DNA of 64,000 nucleotides from JANXLS01 sp035308565 (GCA_035308565.1 DATGGK010000186.1:1-64000), one strand, 5' to 3'; shown: positions 1 through 8,441, counted from the first letter of the stretch. The notes: generated by a model not told the origin, from the sequence alone. Numbers and translations: made by a program.

Positions 1-1
1 G

Positions 2-520
2 GATTACGCGAAAGCGGAAAGCATTTACAAACTGCTTGCCGCGCAGTTCGCCGACAGCGACGAGGCCAAAGCCGTGAAGCTCGATGCGATGATTGCGCGG
101 GTGAAAGCGCGCGCCGAGGGGAAATTGCCGAAAGAGCCGAAGGCCACCGACGAAGGCGCCGCGGGAGTGCTCGCGCAATTTTTGGCGGCCGTGCGCGCGA
201 AGGACGCCAAAGCGCTGACGGCGGTGCTTCCGGAAGCGGAGGCGGCGAAAGCTGAAGAGATGCTTAATGAGGAGGAAAGCGAGCTAGTGGCAAACGTGAC
301 GTTCGCGGATTACACAATCAAGAATGAGAAGGCTGAAGAGAACAAAGCGGATTTGACGCTGGATTATTATGACCGAGCCGGCAACGCGCCGCAGACCGTC
401 GCGCAGAGGGCGGTGAAGGAGAAGGGCGCTTGGAAGATTCAGTGGGACGATCCGGAAGCGCAATTGCATCCGGCGCCGAAGAAGCCGAAAGTTGAGATGA
501 AGGTGGTGCCGCCGAAGTGA
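2..520 (+). CDS. C-terminal part of an unknown TPR-like protein (5' end cut by window)
   Basis: The frame is open from the first base, so the true start lies outside the window; 172 residues are visible. The first ~25 residues (pattern YAKAESIYKLL...FADSDEAKAVKLD) look like the last helices of a tetratricopeptide repeat. After an Ala/Lys/Glu-rich linker comes a roughly 100-residue alpha/beta segment beginning GVLAQFLAAVRAKDAKAL and ending in a KGAWKIQWDD strand, which resembles NTF2-like/DUF4878-type accessory domains. The tail is Lys/Pro-rich. A GTG at 74 would give 148 residues, but coding character continues upstream of it. A family E repeat follows the stop immediately. Function is not recognised. 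Confidence 0.6.
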   Translation, partial: DYAKAESIYKLLAAQFADSDEAKAVKLDAMIARVKARAEGKLPKEPKATDEGAAGVLAQFLAAVRAKDAKALTAVLPEAEAAKAEEMLNEEESELVANVTFADYTIKNEKAEENKADLTLDYYDRAGNAPQTVAQRAVKEKGAWKIQWDDPEAQLHPAPKKPKVEMKVVPPK

Positions 521-548
521 AATTTAAAATTTAAAATTCAAAATTCTG
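521..548. repeat. AT-rich dispersed repeat, family E
   Basis: Tandem units of the ATTTAAAATTCAAAATTC kind start directly after the stop codon at 520. The same units recur at 3357-3390, 14155-14241 and 14590-14622 in this window. Confidence 0.7.
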
Positions 549-618
549 AAAATCCAAGATAACTTCTCGCGGCAACGCCAAATTCTCTCGTCAAATTGCG
601 CGTTAGTCTTGCCGATAA

Positions 619-642
619 TCTCCGCAGCGAATTTGCGGAGAG
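619..642 (+). promoter_or_regulatory. Hairpin covering the ribosome binding site of the MscS gene
   Basis: TCTCCGCA (619-626) and TGCGGAGA (634-641) form a perfect 8-bp stem around a 7-base loop. The 3' arm contains the GGAGAG that would be the ribosome binding site for the ATG at 651. If it folds in mRNA it would hide that site. Seen in sequence; the regulatory role is inferred. Confidence 0.35.
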
Positions 643-650
643 TTGCGTGA

Positions 651-1607
651 ATGGGCGCGTGGTTATCAAAACTCTGGGACAAGCTGCTCCAGGACTATTT
701 CGCGAGCTTCGACGTTCGCGCATGGGCGGCATTCTGCCATCACGTCATTAATTCGCTCCTCGCTTTTTTTCTCGCATGGCTGCTGATTCGCAGCGCGAAA
801 TTCGTCATCGTGCGGTTGGAACGGCGCGTGGATCTTATCCACGGATCGGCGCATCGGCGGCGGATCGAGACGATCACGTCGCTGATGTTCAGCGTGGTGA
901 AATACGCGCTGTATTTCGCCTGCCTCGTCTGGATTCTGGGCGAATGGGGCGTCAACACCGAATCGCTGGTCGTCGGGACGGCGGTGGTCGGCGCGGCGCT
1001 GGGGTTTGGCTGCCAAGGGATCGTACAGGACGTGATCACGGGCTTGTCGATGCTGGCGGAAGGGCAGCTTTCGGTGGGCGATTTTGTGGAGATCAACGGC
1101 AAAGCGGGCGCGGTCGAGGAAGTCGGGTTGCGCGTGATCAAAATCCGCGACTCGTTCGGCGTGCAGCACGTCATCTTCAACCGCACGATTACGGTGGTCA
1201 GTAATTTCACGTCGGGCAGAATGGCAGCGCTGGTGGATGTAGCCGTCGAGAATGCAGAGGCCGGCGAGAAGGCGGCGATTGTCGCAGAGCGCGTGTGCCA
1301 CGATATTGCGAGCGAACTGCCGTTTTTTCCTGCGGCGCCCATTGTCGAAGGCGTCAAGAGCAGTTCGACTGGCGACGTGTACGTACGCATCAGCGCGGTG
1401 GTGCTGCCCAAGCAGGACTTGGTGCTGCGCACATCTTTTTCGGACCGCTTGCGCAGCGCGTTTGCGGCGGCGGGGATCAAAATTCCCGGCGACCGCGTGC
1501 GCATTTCGTTTGTGAGCAATTTATTTAAGGAAGCGGTGGACCGAGGAAAACGCAGCGGGCTATTTGCGGCGCCGGCGATGCCCACGAAGACCGGGCGCGG
1601 ATTGTAG
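651..1607 (+). CDS. MscS-family mechanosensitive ion channel
   Basis: A 318-residue inner-membrane protein. Hydrophobic segments lie at about residues 24-50 and 75-100. The third, pore-lining helix (about 103-135) is rich in Gly and Ala (VVGTAVVGAALGFGCQ) and leads into the family signature IVQDVITGLSMLAEGQLSVGD. The beta domain follows, with the typical GDFVEINGKAG and the VPN-like step HVIFNRTITVVSNF. Proteins of this family open under membrane tension and release solutes during hypo-osmotic shock. Length fits the small YkuT/YnaI-type members with few N-terminal helices. GGAGAG lies 9 bases before the ATG, inside a hairpin. The gene stands alone, and a hairpin follows it. Confidence 0.92.
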   Translation: MGAWLSKLWDKLLQDYFASFDVRAWAAFCHHVINSLLAFFLAWLLIRSAKFVIVRLERRVDLIHGSAHRRRIETITSLMFSVVKYALYFACLVWILGEWGVNTESLVVGTAVVGAALGFGCQGIVQDVITGLSMLAEGQLSVGDFVEINGKAGAVEEVGLRVIKIRDSFGVQHVIFNRTITVVSNFTSGRMAALVDVAVENAEAGEKAAIVAERVCHDIASELPFFPAAPIVEGVKSSSTGDVYVRISAVVLPKQDLVLRTSFSDRLRSAFAAAGIKIPGDRVRISFVSNLFKEAVDRGKRSGLFAAPAMPTKTGRGL

Positions 1608-1635
1608 CCGCTGAACGCGCATCTCCTTTGCGATG

Positions 1636-1660
1636 CGCATCCTTTTATGACAAGGATGCG
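1636..1660 (+). terminator. Hairpin after the MscS gene, terminator-like without a T tract
   Basis: CGCATCCTT (1636-1644) pairs perfectly with AAGGATGCG (1652-1660) around TTATGAC. It lies 29 bases after the MscS stop and before the next gene. No run of T follows, so intrinsic termination is uncertain. Confidence 0.35.
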
Positions 1661-1730
1661 ACCGTCCTAACCATATTTAATTCAATAAACCTTCGGGATA
1701 GTACGCTCGACTTGCATTCGGAGAATTCGA

Positions 1731-4700
1731 ATGAACAAGCAACGTGCCGGCGTGATCGCATGGAGTGCGTGGGTGTTTTTTTTGCCGTTTGCAGCGCAGT
1801 GCGCGACGGTGAATTTGCAGGCGGTTCGCGATGCGTCGATGTATTCAGACAATCCGAACAACAGCAACGGGGCGGGGAGTCTTTTTTCCGGCGCGGCGGG
1901 GGCGCGCGGGATACGGCGGACGCTGATCGGGTTCGATCTGACGTCGCTGCCGGCGAATGCGGTGATTCAATCGGCGCAGCTTCAGCTCAATGTCATCAAG
2001 ATCTCCAACAACAATCCCGGCGCGACGGATTTTTTGCTGTACGTCGTGACGGCTCCGTGGGCGGAGGGAACGACCTTTGGAGGGGGAACCGGCTCGCCGG
2101 CGGCGCCGGGCGATGCAACGTGGGCGTACAATTCATTTCCGGCGTCGATGTGGACGAATCAAGGCGGAGATTTTGTCGCCACTGCGTCCGCGACGACTAG
2201 CATGAATCTGGCGGGCCCGTACACGTGGGCGACGAGTCAGATGGCCGCGGACGTGCAGGGCTGGGTCGCCAATCCGGCCAGCAACAACGGCTGGATTTTG
2301 CTGGGGGGCGAGACGGCGCCGTTTTCGGCCAAGGAGATGGCCAGCCACGAATTCGGGGCGAGCGGCCCGATGCTGACGATCACATACACGACCGGCACAG
2401 TGGCGCTGGGTAATTTCTGGATCGGCAACGATTCAACGCGCGGCGGAGACGGGACGTGGAGCGCGACGGGCGGGACGGCGTGGTCGGCGACGGACGCGGA
2501 CGGGCAGACGGGCCTTGGGTGGGATCAGACCAAGACCGCGACATTCGGCGGGACGGCGGCGGCGAGCGCGGTCAGCGTGAGCGGAACGGTGAACGCGGGC
2601 AACGGGATGCTCTTTACGCAGAGCGGGTATACGCTTAGCGGCGGGACTATCAATCTGGGCGGTGCGACGGCGGCGATCAACACGATCAGCGTGAACAGCG
2701 GCGCGGCGGTCTTCACTTCGGCGCTCAGCGGCAGCAATGGAATGACGAAGGCCGGCAATGGGACGCTGACGATCAACAGCAGCAGTTCGTATTCAGGCGG
2801 CACGCAGATTTCAGCGGGAACTTTGCGCGGGACGGGCACGCTGCTGAACACGACGGTGACGACATCGTCCGCGGGAAGCCTTTGGCCGGGGATTGCGACG
2901 GTGGGGAGCGCAGTGAGCGCGAACGGGAGCGAATCGCTTTCGGTCGCGGGGTTGGACATGAGTGCAGGCGGCGTATTGAAGATTGCGCTCAATACAAGCA
3001 CCGCCAACAGCACGCAGTCGCTCATTGTTACGGGTTCGACCTGCCAGCTTGGCGGGACGCTGTCGCTAGGCGTTCCGGCGGGCGCATCGAGCGCGAATGC
3101 GTACACAGTTTTAAGCAGCGGCGCCGGCGCAATTTCCGGAACGTTTTCGACGGTAATGTTGAACGGCGCTGTGGTGACGGGGACGACGCCAGTGAAGGTT
3201 CAATATTCGGCGAGCGCGGTGACGGTGACGCTGACGGGCGGAGTGACGCCGGTGAAGATTGGTTCGTTCGGGGCGAAGGCTTGTGGCGCGGGCGTGATGG
3301 TTGAATGGGAATGTTTGTCGGAGTTTCAGAATCTCGGATTCAACGTCTACCGGCGTAATTCAAAATTCAAAAATCAAAATTCAAAATTGGCGAACGGATG
3401 GACGCGCGTGAATTCGAGCTTGATCGCGGGGCGGATAACGAATGCGGATGCGAAGACATATCGCTTTTACTATTGGCCGGAGCCGGGCGTGTATGAGTAC
3501 AAATTGGAGAGTATGGACGTTCACGGCGAAGCAGAGGCATCTGCGCGGCTGGCGGGGCCGGTGGCGGTGGATGCGATGGCAGCGAACGCGCTTGAGGACG
3601 CCGACGCACCCACAATATTATTCGATAATGCGGCAAGCAAAATGGTCCCGATAGGGCTGATGGGGCCTATGGGGCCTATAAGCCCTATAGGGCCTATGAG
3701 CGCGATGCGAGCACCTAATGCGGGTTCGGACGCGCAAGGGATCGCGGAGGGGATCGCCGGCCCGTCCGACAATGTTGCGGCCGCGATGCGATGGTTTGGC
3801 GGAGGCGCCATCGGCGCAGGAAACTTCACAGCCGCGAAAGTGCTCTACCGCGCGCCGGGCGTGATGCTAATTCCGCGGGCGCTGCTGCCGGCGGGGTTCG
3901 ATGCGGGGCATGTCGGCATTTTGCGTGAGGGCCGTGCGATGCCGGCGCTGGCGCTTACGGACGACGGTCTGCTGGTTTACGCGTCAGGGTATCGGGACGA
4001 TTACACGGACAGAGATGCGATTTTTCTGCGCGCGGCGAATGCGCCGACAGCAGTGGGTGTAGCGGCGCGCGCGCAGGGTTTGTTCGATGGCGCGCAACAA
4101 GCGGTCACGCAATCGCCGGCCACAGTGGCCGTCGAGTATCACGACGTTTATTTCGATTACAATTTGCGGCCGTACACGTTTGCGCCGTGGTTTTCGAGCC
4201 AGTATTTGACGGATGGGACGACGCAGAATTTCGCGCTGAATGTCCCGCTCCCTTGCGGTCGCGGCTCGCCAGCGGCGCTCACGGTGAATCTGTGGAGTTT
4301 GACGGAGACCGACGGCATCGCGCCGGATCATGCGTTAAATGTGGCCGTCAACGGAACAAGCGCGGGTCAGGTCATTTGGAGCGGCGGGAATCAAGCGATG
4401 CAATTCAGCTTTCAGATTCCGGCGGGTGTGCTTATTAATGGTGCGAATCAAATTGAATTGACGACGCCTCCATTGGATGGCGTGAGCAGCCAGATTGCGT
4501 TTTTGCATTCGCTGAGCGTGAGTTACACGCGCGAGTTGGACGGTTCGAAGCCGTTGGATGTGTACAACTTTGGCGCGCAGGCGGAATTGTTTGAAATCGG
4601 CGGCGTGACGAGCGCCGAGGCGTGGGTGGTGGACGCGCGATTCCCCGAGCGCGCGGCGCTGATCGCGTACGAAACTCAAGCGCAGGACGACGGCACGTTC

Positions 4701-5843
4701 GTGCTGCGCTTTGTTGCTCCGGCTGGCGGCGCGGGGCATTTTGTGGTCGCGCCCGCAGGACAGGAGAATGTGCCGTTGGCGGTGAGTCGGCGGCAAGTGA
4801 GGCCGATGAAGGCGACGAGTTATGTGGCAACCGGGCCGGCGCAATTTGGTGCGGGCGTGCAGCCGCTGCTGGCTGAACATGCCAAAGAAGGCTTGCGCGG
4901 CGCGTTCGTGGATCAGGAGCAGCTTTTCGATTACTACAACTTTGGGCGCTACGGACCGGTGGGAATTCAGAACGCAGTGCGTGCGGCGCGGCCCAAGTAT
5001 CTGCTGCTGCTGGGGCGCACGACTTACGACTACCGCAATTACAGCGGGTTGAACGTTGATCCGCTCTGCCCGACGTTCTTGGTTTCGACGACGGCGTGGG
5101 CGCAAGCGACGAGCGATTCGCTTTTCGGCGATCTTGGGCGCGGCTATCCGGAAGTGGCGGTGGGGCGGCTGCCGGTGAATGACGAGAGCGAATTGCGCGG
5201 CGCGGTGGCTCACGTGCTCACGAACAACGGTCTGTCGTCCGGTTTTCGCGTGCATGCGGTCGCGGATAAATTCGACGCAGCAGCCGGCGATTTTGCGAGC
5301 GAAACGGACGCGATCGTGCAGGCGCATCCGGATTTGGCGTGGCAGCGCAATTATCTGGGCGTCACGGTTCAAACGTCGCCGGAAGTCACGGCGGCGATGA
5401 CGGACGCGGCGAACGGCGGCGCGGATGTGCTGCTGTACGTTGGGCACGGCAATGCGCTGCGGTTGGGAAATGAAACGCCGCGGATTTTGGACATCGATTC
5501 GGTGACGGCGTGGACGGGGCATGGCGTTTTTTTGCAATCCACGTGTACGGGGAATTGGATGGCGAAGGACGAAAGCGGTTATCGAAGCATCGCCATTCAA
5601 GCGCTCACGCAGCTGCAGGGTGGGATCAGCGCGAGCATCGGGACATCGACGTACATGAATTCCATGTACGCGACTGAGTTCATGAGCCAGTTGCTGGGTA
5701 ACGCGGGAACGTATACGCGGTGGGGAGATGCGTTGCTGAAGACGCAGCAATGGGCGGGCGCGAAGGGCGGGGGGTACTACGGGGATTTGATGCGGACGGA
5801 ACAGATGTTTGGGGATCCGGCGATGGGGACGGGACAGAAGTAG
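1731..5843 (+). CDS. Giant secreted protein with C25 (gingipain-type) peptidase domain, no. 1
   Basis: A 1370-residue secreted protein. A signal peptide (about 1-25, ending AQCA) is followed by a DNRLRE/CBM-like beta domain (about 26-225). A Gly/Ser/Thr-rich region with an autotransporter-associated beta-strand unit lies around 330-370. An FN3-like domain (about 505-600, FNVYRR...WTRVN...YEYKLES) comes next, then a long beta-rich region. The C25 domain occupies about 1050-1350. The expected catalytic pair is visible: His1239 in YVGHGN and Cys1272 in LQSTCTGNW. Known C25 enzymes are extracellular cysteine proteases, some cutting after Arg or Lys; specificity here is unknown. There is no type IX C-terminal sorting domain and no PEP-CTERM; the chain stops soon after the peptidase domain. 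GGAG lies 8 bases before the ATG. Three repeat families are inserted in frame (residues about 543-553, 639-656, 839-846). It is the paralogue of the two genes at the right end. Confidence 0.85.
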   Translation: MNKQRAGVIAWSAWVFFLPFAAQCATVNLQAVRDASMYSDNPNNSNGAGSLFSGAAGARGIRRTLIGFDLTSLPANAVIQSAQLQLNVIKISNNNPGATDFLLYVVTAPWAEGTTFGGGTGSPAAPGDATWAYNSFPASMWTNQGGDFVATASATTSMNLAGPYTWATSQMAADVQGWVANPASNNGWILLGGETAPFSAKEMASHEFGASGPMLTITYTTGTVALGNFWIGNDSTRGGDGTWSATGGTAWSATDADGQTGLGWDQTKTATFGGTAAASAVSVSGTVNAGNGMLFTQSGYTLSGGTINLGGATAAINTISVNSGAAVFTSALSGSNGMTKAGNGTLTINSSSSYSGGTQISAGTLRGTGTLLNTTVTTSSAGSLWPGIATVGSAVSANGSESLSVAGLDMSAGGVLKIALNTSTANSTQSLIVTGSTCQLGGTLSLGVPAGASSANAYTVLSSGAGAISGTFSTVMLNGAVVTGTTPVKVQYSASAVTVTLTGGVTPVKIGSFGAKACGAGVMVEWECLSEFQNLGFNVYRRNSKFKNQNSKLANGWTRVNSSLIAGRITNADAKTYRFYYWPEPGVYEYKLESMDVHGEAEASARLAGPVAVDAMAANALEDADAPTILFDNAASKMVPIGLMGPMGPISPIGPMSAMRAPNAGSDAQGIAEGIAGPSDNVAAAMRWFGGGAIGAGNFTAAKVLYRAPGVMLIPRALLPAGFDAGHVGILREGRAMPALALTDDGLLVYASGYRDDYTDRDAIFLRAANAPTAVGVAARAQGLFDGAQQAVTQSPATVAVEYHDVYFDYNLRPYTFAPWFSSQYLTDGTTQNFALNVPLPCGRGSPAALTVNLWSLTETDGIAPDHALNVAVNGTSAGQVIWSGGNQAMQFSFQIPAGVLINGANQIELTTPPLDGVSSQIAFLHSLSVSYTRELDGSKPLDVYNFGAQAELFEIGGVTSAEAWVVDARFPERAALIAYETQAQDDGTFVLRFVAPAGGAGHFVVAPAGQENVPLAVSRRQVRPMKATSYVATGPAQFGAGVQPLLAEHAKEGLRGAFVDQEQLFDYYNFGRYGPVGIQNAVRAARPKYLLLLGRTTYDYRNYSGLNVDPLCPTFLVSTTAWAQATSDSLFGDLGRGYPEVAVGRLPVNDESELRGAVAHVLTNNGLSSGFRVHAVADKFDAAAGDFASETDAIVQAHPDLAWQRNYLGVTVQTSPEVTAAMTDAANGGADVLLYVGHGNALRLGNETPRILDIDSVTAWTGHGVFLQSTCTGNWMAKDESGYRSIAIQALTQLQGGISASIGTSTYMNSMYATEFMSQLLGNAGTYTRWGDALLKTQQWAGAKGGGYYGDLMRTEQMFGDPAMGTGQK
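3357..3390. repeat. Family E repeat inside C25 gene no. 1
   Basis: AATTCAAAATTC-type units encode the Asn/Ser/Lys-rich stretch between FNVYRR and GWTRVN. Paralogues 2 and 3 carry a different repeat (family A) in the same loop. Confidence 0.8.
3645..3698. repeat. Family D repeat (GGGCCTATAG units) inside C25 gene no. 1
   Basis: About five degenerate copies of a decamer (GGGGCCTATG, GGGCCTATAG and similar) encode the run PIGLMGPMGPISPIGPM. The same decamer array lies in the porin-nuoJ gap at 8337-8376. Confidence 0.75.
4244..4268. repeat. Family B repeat inside C25 gene no. 1
   Basis: CGCTCCCTTGCGGTCGCGG plus flanks encodes PLPCGRGS. Paralogues 2 and 3 have plain Ser/Ala-rich sequence at this point. 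Further copies are at 46165-46190, 46303-46329, 58666-58690 and 58801-58827. Confidence 0.75.
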
Positions 5844-5876
5844 GGAGTTGGGAGGTGGGGAGTAGGGAGAGCGGAT
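5844..5876. repeat. Purine-rich GGGAGT-type minisatellite
   Basis: Imperfect 7-9 base units (GGGAGTT, GGGAGGTG, GGGAGTA) lie just after the stop of C25 gene no. 1. A related array is at 16190-16223. No clear terminator hairpin is seen here. Confidence 0.45.
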
Positions 5877-5887
5877 GCGAGGACGGG

Positions 5888-6196
5888 CTAGGCGGACCTT
5901 TGTCTGAAGATTTTAACTTCCTTCAAGAGGCGGTTCGACAAGCGGTCCTTTTCGGTTTCGAGGTCGTGGCGCGTCTGCAGATTCATCCAAAATCCTTCGG
6001 ACATTCCGAAATAGCGCGAGAGCCGAAGCGCAGTGTCGGCGGTCACTGCGCGCTTGCCGTGCACGATTTCGTTGATGCGGCGCGGCGGCACGCCGATTTC
6101 GTTTGCGAGGCGGTATTGGGTGAGCGACAGCGGCTTGAGGAATTCTTCAAGCAGCACTTCGCCGGGGTGGATGGGTGGGAGTTTTTTCTGAGGCAT
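5888..6196 (-). CDS. higA: HigA-type antitoxin (XRE-family DNA-binding protein)
   Basis: A 102-residue protein opening MPQKKLPPIHPGEVLLEEF, the usual HigA/VapI start, with a helix-turn-helix at about residues 20-70 (LTQYRLANEIGVPPRRINEIVHGKR) and the family motif YFGMSEGFWMNLQ. Antitoxins of this family bind the partner toxin and repress their own promoter. An open frame continues upstream to 6277, but the ATG at 6196 has AGAAGGG about 8 bases before it and matches the family start. It begins 14 bases after the toxin stop, so the two genes form a toxin-first higBA operon. Confidence 0.93.
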   Translation of the reverse strand: MPQKKLPPIHPGEVLLEEFLKPLSLTQYRLANEIGVPPRRINEIVHGKRAVTADTALRLSRYFGMSEGFWMNLQTRHDLETEKDRLSNRLLKEVKIFRQRSA

Positions 6197-6210
6197 GATT
6201 GAGTTCCCTT

Positions 6211-6474
6211 CTAATGATAATCGACAAGTCCGACGTTCCAGGCGTTGCCGTCTTTCCAAACGAAGCAAATGCGCCATTGCTTGTTGACGCGAATGCTGTA
6301 TTGATCGTCGCGGTCGCCCTTCAATTTTTCCAAACGGTTTGAAGGCGGAATTCTCAGGTCGTCCACCGACTCAGCGGCCGCGAGCACTTCGAGCTTGATG
6401 CGTGCGCGGTGCTGAATATCCTGCGGAATTCTGCGCGCCAACTCACGATGGTTGTCAATCCAAGGGATTGACAT
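6211..6474 (-). CDS. higB: HigB-type toxin, probably short at the N-terminus
   Basis: An 87-residue RelE/ParE-superfamily toxin. The core is clear: DDLRIPPSNRLEKLKGDR, then QYSIRVNKQWRICF and the C-terminal VGLVDYH. HigB proteins are ribosome-dependent mRNA endonucleases. The usual N-terminal strand and first helix (pattern MIxSFxxxxxxxFF) are not recognisable: the reading starts MSIPWIDNHRELARRIP. The frame stays open upstream to 6594, but that part is encoded by a family C repeat (6502-6560) and does not look like toxin. No good ribosome binding site precedes the ATG at 6474. Either the start was remodelled by the repeat or the gene is weakened. Confidence 0.82.
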   Translation of the reverse strand: MSIPWIDNHRELARRIPQDIQHRARIKLEVLAAAESVDDLRIPPSNRLEKLKGDRDDQYSIRVNKQWRICFVWKDGNAWNVGLVDYH

Positions 6475-6501
6475 ATTGACGCGCGCGTTCGCAATGCCAC
6501 G

Positions 6502-6560
6502 CCCTCCCCTCACCCCGCGCAGGAGTACCTGCGTCGGCCCTCTCCCGGAGGGAGAGGGGA
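6502..6560. repeat. Family C repeat next to higB
   Basis: CCCTCCCCTCACCCC, a central variant segment and CCCTCTCCCGGAGGGAGAGG form a strong hairpin (CCTCTCCC/GGGAGAGG). Relatives are inside putA at 25691-25731 and 27939-27979. The hairpin lies downstream of the porin stop and upstream of higB, so it may also attenuate read-through. Confidence 0.75.
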
Positions 6561-6624
6561 AACGGCAACTGCTCGCCGCGGTCACATGAGGCATTGATTA
6601 TGCGCGGATCAATAAATTGATTGG

Positions 6625-8241
6625 TTAGAAGCCGACTTGGAAGGCGATGACGAAGCTGTCGTTTTTGACGTGGTGGAAATTGCGCTGGCCGCCGGCGGCG
6701 TGGTCTTCGGGGTTGCTCACGAAATTGTAGTTGGCTTGAATCTTGGCGTTGTGTTCTTGAATGTAGTAATTGATGCCGGTCGTGTAGACGGCGGTGTAGA
6801 AGCGGTCGGTCTTGGTCGGGTCGATCAAATCGGCGGTAAGGACGTTTTGGAAGGTTTGATAACGAAAGGCGACTTCGACGGGTTCGAGGCGCTTGGGCAC
6901 GCCTTCCCAGACGCCTTTGGTGAAGCGATAACCGGCGGCGGCGTACCAACCTTGCACGGAAATGGTGCGCGCGTTGCTTTGGGCGAGGCCGCTGCCTGAG
7001 AAGGTGTTGGCGAAATCGGTGCCGCCGTTGCCGGTGAAATCGACTACCGTGCCGGGGGCGTTGCGGTCGCGGAACATGGCCCATTCGCCGCGCGCCCAGA
7101 GGCCTTTGAAACAACCGCCCGGTGCGTAGTAGCCCCACGCGTCGTTGCGCATCGCCCACGTTTTGCGGCGTTCGAGGCCGTTGATCGGGTCGGCAATGGG
7201 GTCGTTCACGCCGGTTTCGCCGTGGTAGCCGAATTCGCTGGAGACGCCGATTTCCATGTCGCCCCAGCATTCGCTGGCGAGCGGGCGGACGAGCATGCGC
7301 AGGGCGATGTCCTTGGAATCGTTGGTGTCGGAGCGGTTGCCGCCGTCGCCGTTGGAGGCGAAATAATCCTGCGCGCCGTTGAAGGCGCCGGCCCAATATT
7401 GGAAGCGGTCGTTCCACCAGAAGCCATGAATTTGCGCGCCGATGTCGCGGTAGTTGGTCGCGTAACCGATGAAAGAGCGTTCGACGAAATCCAACTGTGC
7501 GTCGCTGCGCAGCCCTTCTTCGCCGAAGGGAGGCAGGAACAAGCCGACTTGGAAATCGTGGTGCCAGTCGAAATCGCCCGGGCAGCCGGGATCGTTGTGG
7601 AAATTGATGTAGGCGTCCTGCAACATGCGGTTTGGCGTGCCCAAACCGCCTTGAATGTTTTGGATGGGAAGGAAATTGCCGAGGCCGGCGACACCGCCGA
7701 CGGCGTTGACATCGATTTGCGGCGCGACGTTGTTGTTGCGTTTGAAGATCGAACCGCCGATGGCTTGGTTGTCGGTGACCAGCGGGAAAGTGTTGTTCTC
7801 GGCGGCGGGGTCAATCATCATGTACGCGGTGACATAGGCGTTGGCTTTGAGCGTGAAGCTCAATTGCGCGCGGCGGACCTCGAAGGAACTGTTGTCGTTG
7901 GCGACGTTGGTGTCGAGGATGCCATTGGCGGGATCGTCGAAGAGTCCGCGGTTGTCTTTTTGGTAGGCGGCGAACCAGACTTGGACGAGGCCGCCGATTT
8001 GCAGTTTGCCATCGGCGGTTTTGACTCGACCGTCGTTTTTCTTTTCGAGCGCCTGATCGACTTTGCTGGTGGTGTTGCGGGACTGTTTGCTTTTGGCGAG
8101 TTCGTCTTTGAGGGCGTCGAGTTCGGCCTTGATCGCTTCGGCTTCTTTTTCAAGCGCGGCCTGATCTTCGCCGCACCAGGCGGTGCGCGACAACAGCGCG
8201 ACGCAGAGCAGCAACGCGATTGCAGGGCGCAGATTGGCCAT
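6625..8241 (-). CDS. OprO/OprP-type outer-membrane porin
   Basis: A 538-residue protein with a signal peptide (MANLRPAIALLLCVALLSRTAWC) and a coiled coil at about 25-65 (AALEKEAEAIKAELDALKDELAK). The coiled coil probably spans the periplasm. The barrel begins GKLQIGGLVQVWFAAYQKD with the family landmark SSFEVRRAQLSFT. The chain ends in phenylalanine (FVIAFQVGF), the outer-membrane insertion signal. Members form trimeric channels; some prefer phosphate or polyphosphate, but substrate cannot be read from this sequence. It is divergent from nuoJ across a 282-base gap and sits upstream of higBA in the same direction. Confidence 0.9.
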   Translation of the reverse strand: MANLRPAIALLLCVALLSRTAWCGEDQAALEKEAEAIKAELDALKDELAKSKQSRNTTSKVDQALEKKNDGRVKTADGKLQIGGLVQVWFAAYQKDNRGLFDDPANGILDTNVANDNSSFEVRRAQLSFTLKANAYVTAYMMIDPAAENNTFPLVTDNQAIGGSIFKRNNNVAPQIDVNAVGGVAGLGNFLPIQNIQGGLGTPNRMLQDAYINFHNDPGCPGDFDWHHDFQVGLFLPPFGEEGLRSDAQLDFVERSFIGYATNYRDIGAQIHGFWWNDRFQYWAGAFNGAQDYFASNGDGGNRSDTNDSKDIALRMLVRPLASECWGDMEIGVSSEFGYHGETGVNDPIADPINGLERRKTWAMRNDAWGYYAPGGCFKGLWARGEWAMFRDRNAPGTVVDFTGNGGTDFANTFSGSGLAQSNARTISVQGWYAAAGYRFTKGVWEGVPKRLEPVEVAFRYQTFQNVLTADLIDPTKTDRFYTAVYTTGINYYIQEHNAKIQANYNFVSNPEDHAAGGQRNFHHVKNDSFVIAFQVGF

Positions 8242-8336
8242 CGAGAACTTCTCCGCGGATTGTGGAACGTGATTAAGCTAACCGGGGCGAGCGTGAATTC
8301 CAGCACAAATCGGGAATGTTTTTCACGCGCGAAAGA

Positions 8337-8376
8337 ATAGGACCTATGGGGCCTATAGGACCTATAAGGACTATGA
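8337..8376. repeat. Family D repeat (GGCCTATAGG units)
   Basis: Four degenerate copies of GGACCTATAG-like decamers in the porin-nuoJ gap. A matching array is embedded in C25 gene no. 1 at 3645-3698. Confidence 0.75.
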
Positions 8377-8414
8377 AAAGACCGCTTCGCGATTTCAAAT
8401 TTGCATTTTGCATT

Positions 8415-8441
8415 TTGAAATGAACGCGGCTGCGTTATAGT
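8415..8441 (+). promoter_or_regulatory. Possible promoter of the nuoJKLMN operon
   Basis: TTGAAA (8415-8420) and TATAGT (8436-8441) are separated by 15 bases, about 80 bases before nuoJ. The spacing is shorter than the ideal 17, so this is only a candidate. No other gene in the window could carry the nuo transcript from upstream, because the porin is divergent. Confidence 0.3.

Noticed and set aside
6475..6594. 40-residue N-terminal extension of HigB
   Set aside because: It is coded mainly by a family C repeat and does not resemble the toxin family; the ATG at 6474 is the first sensible start.
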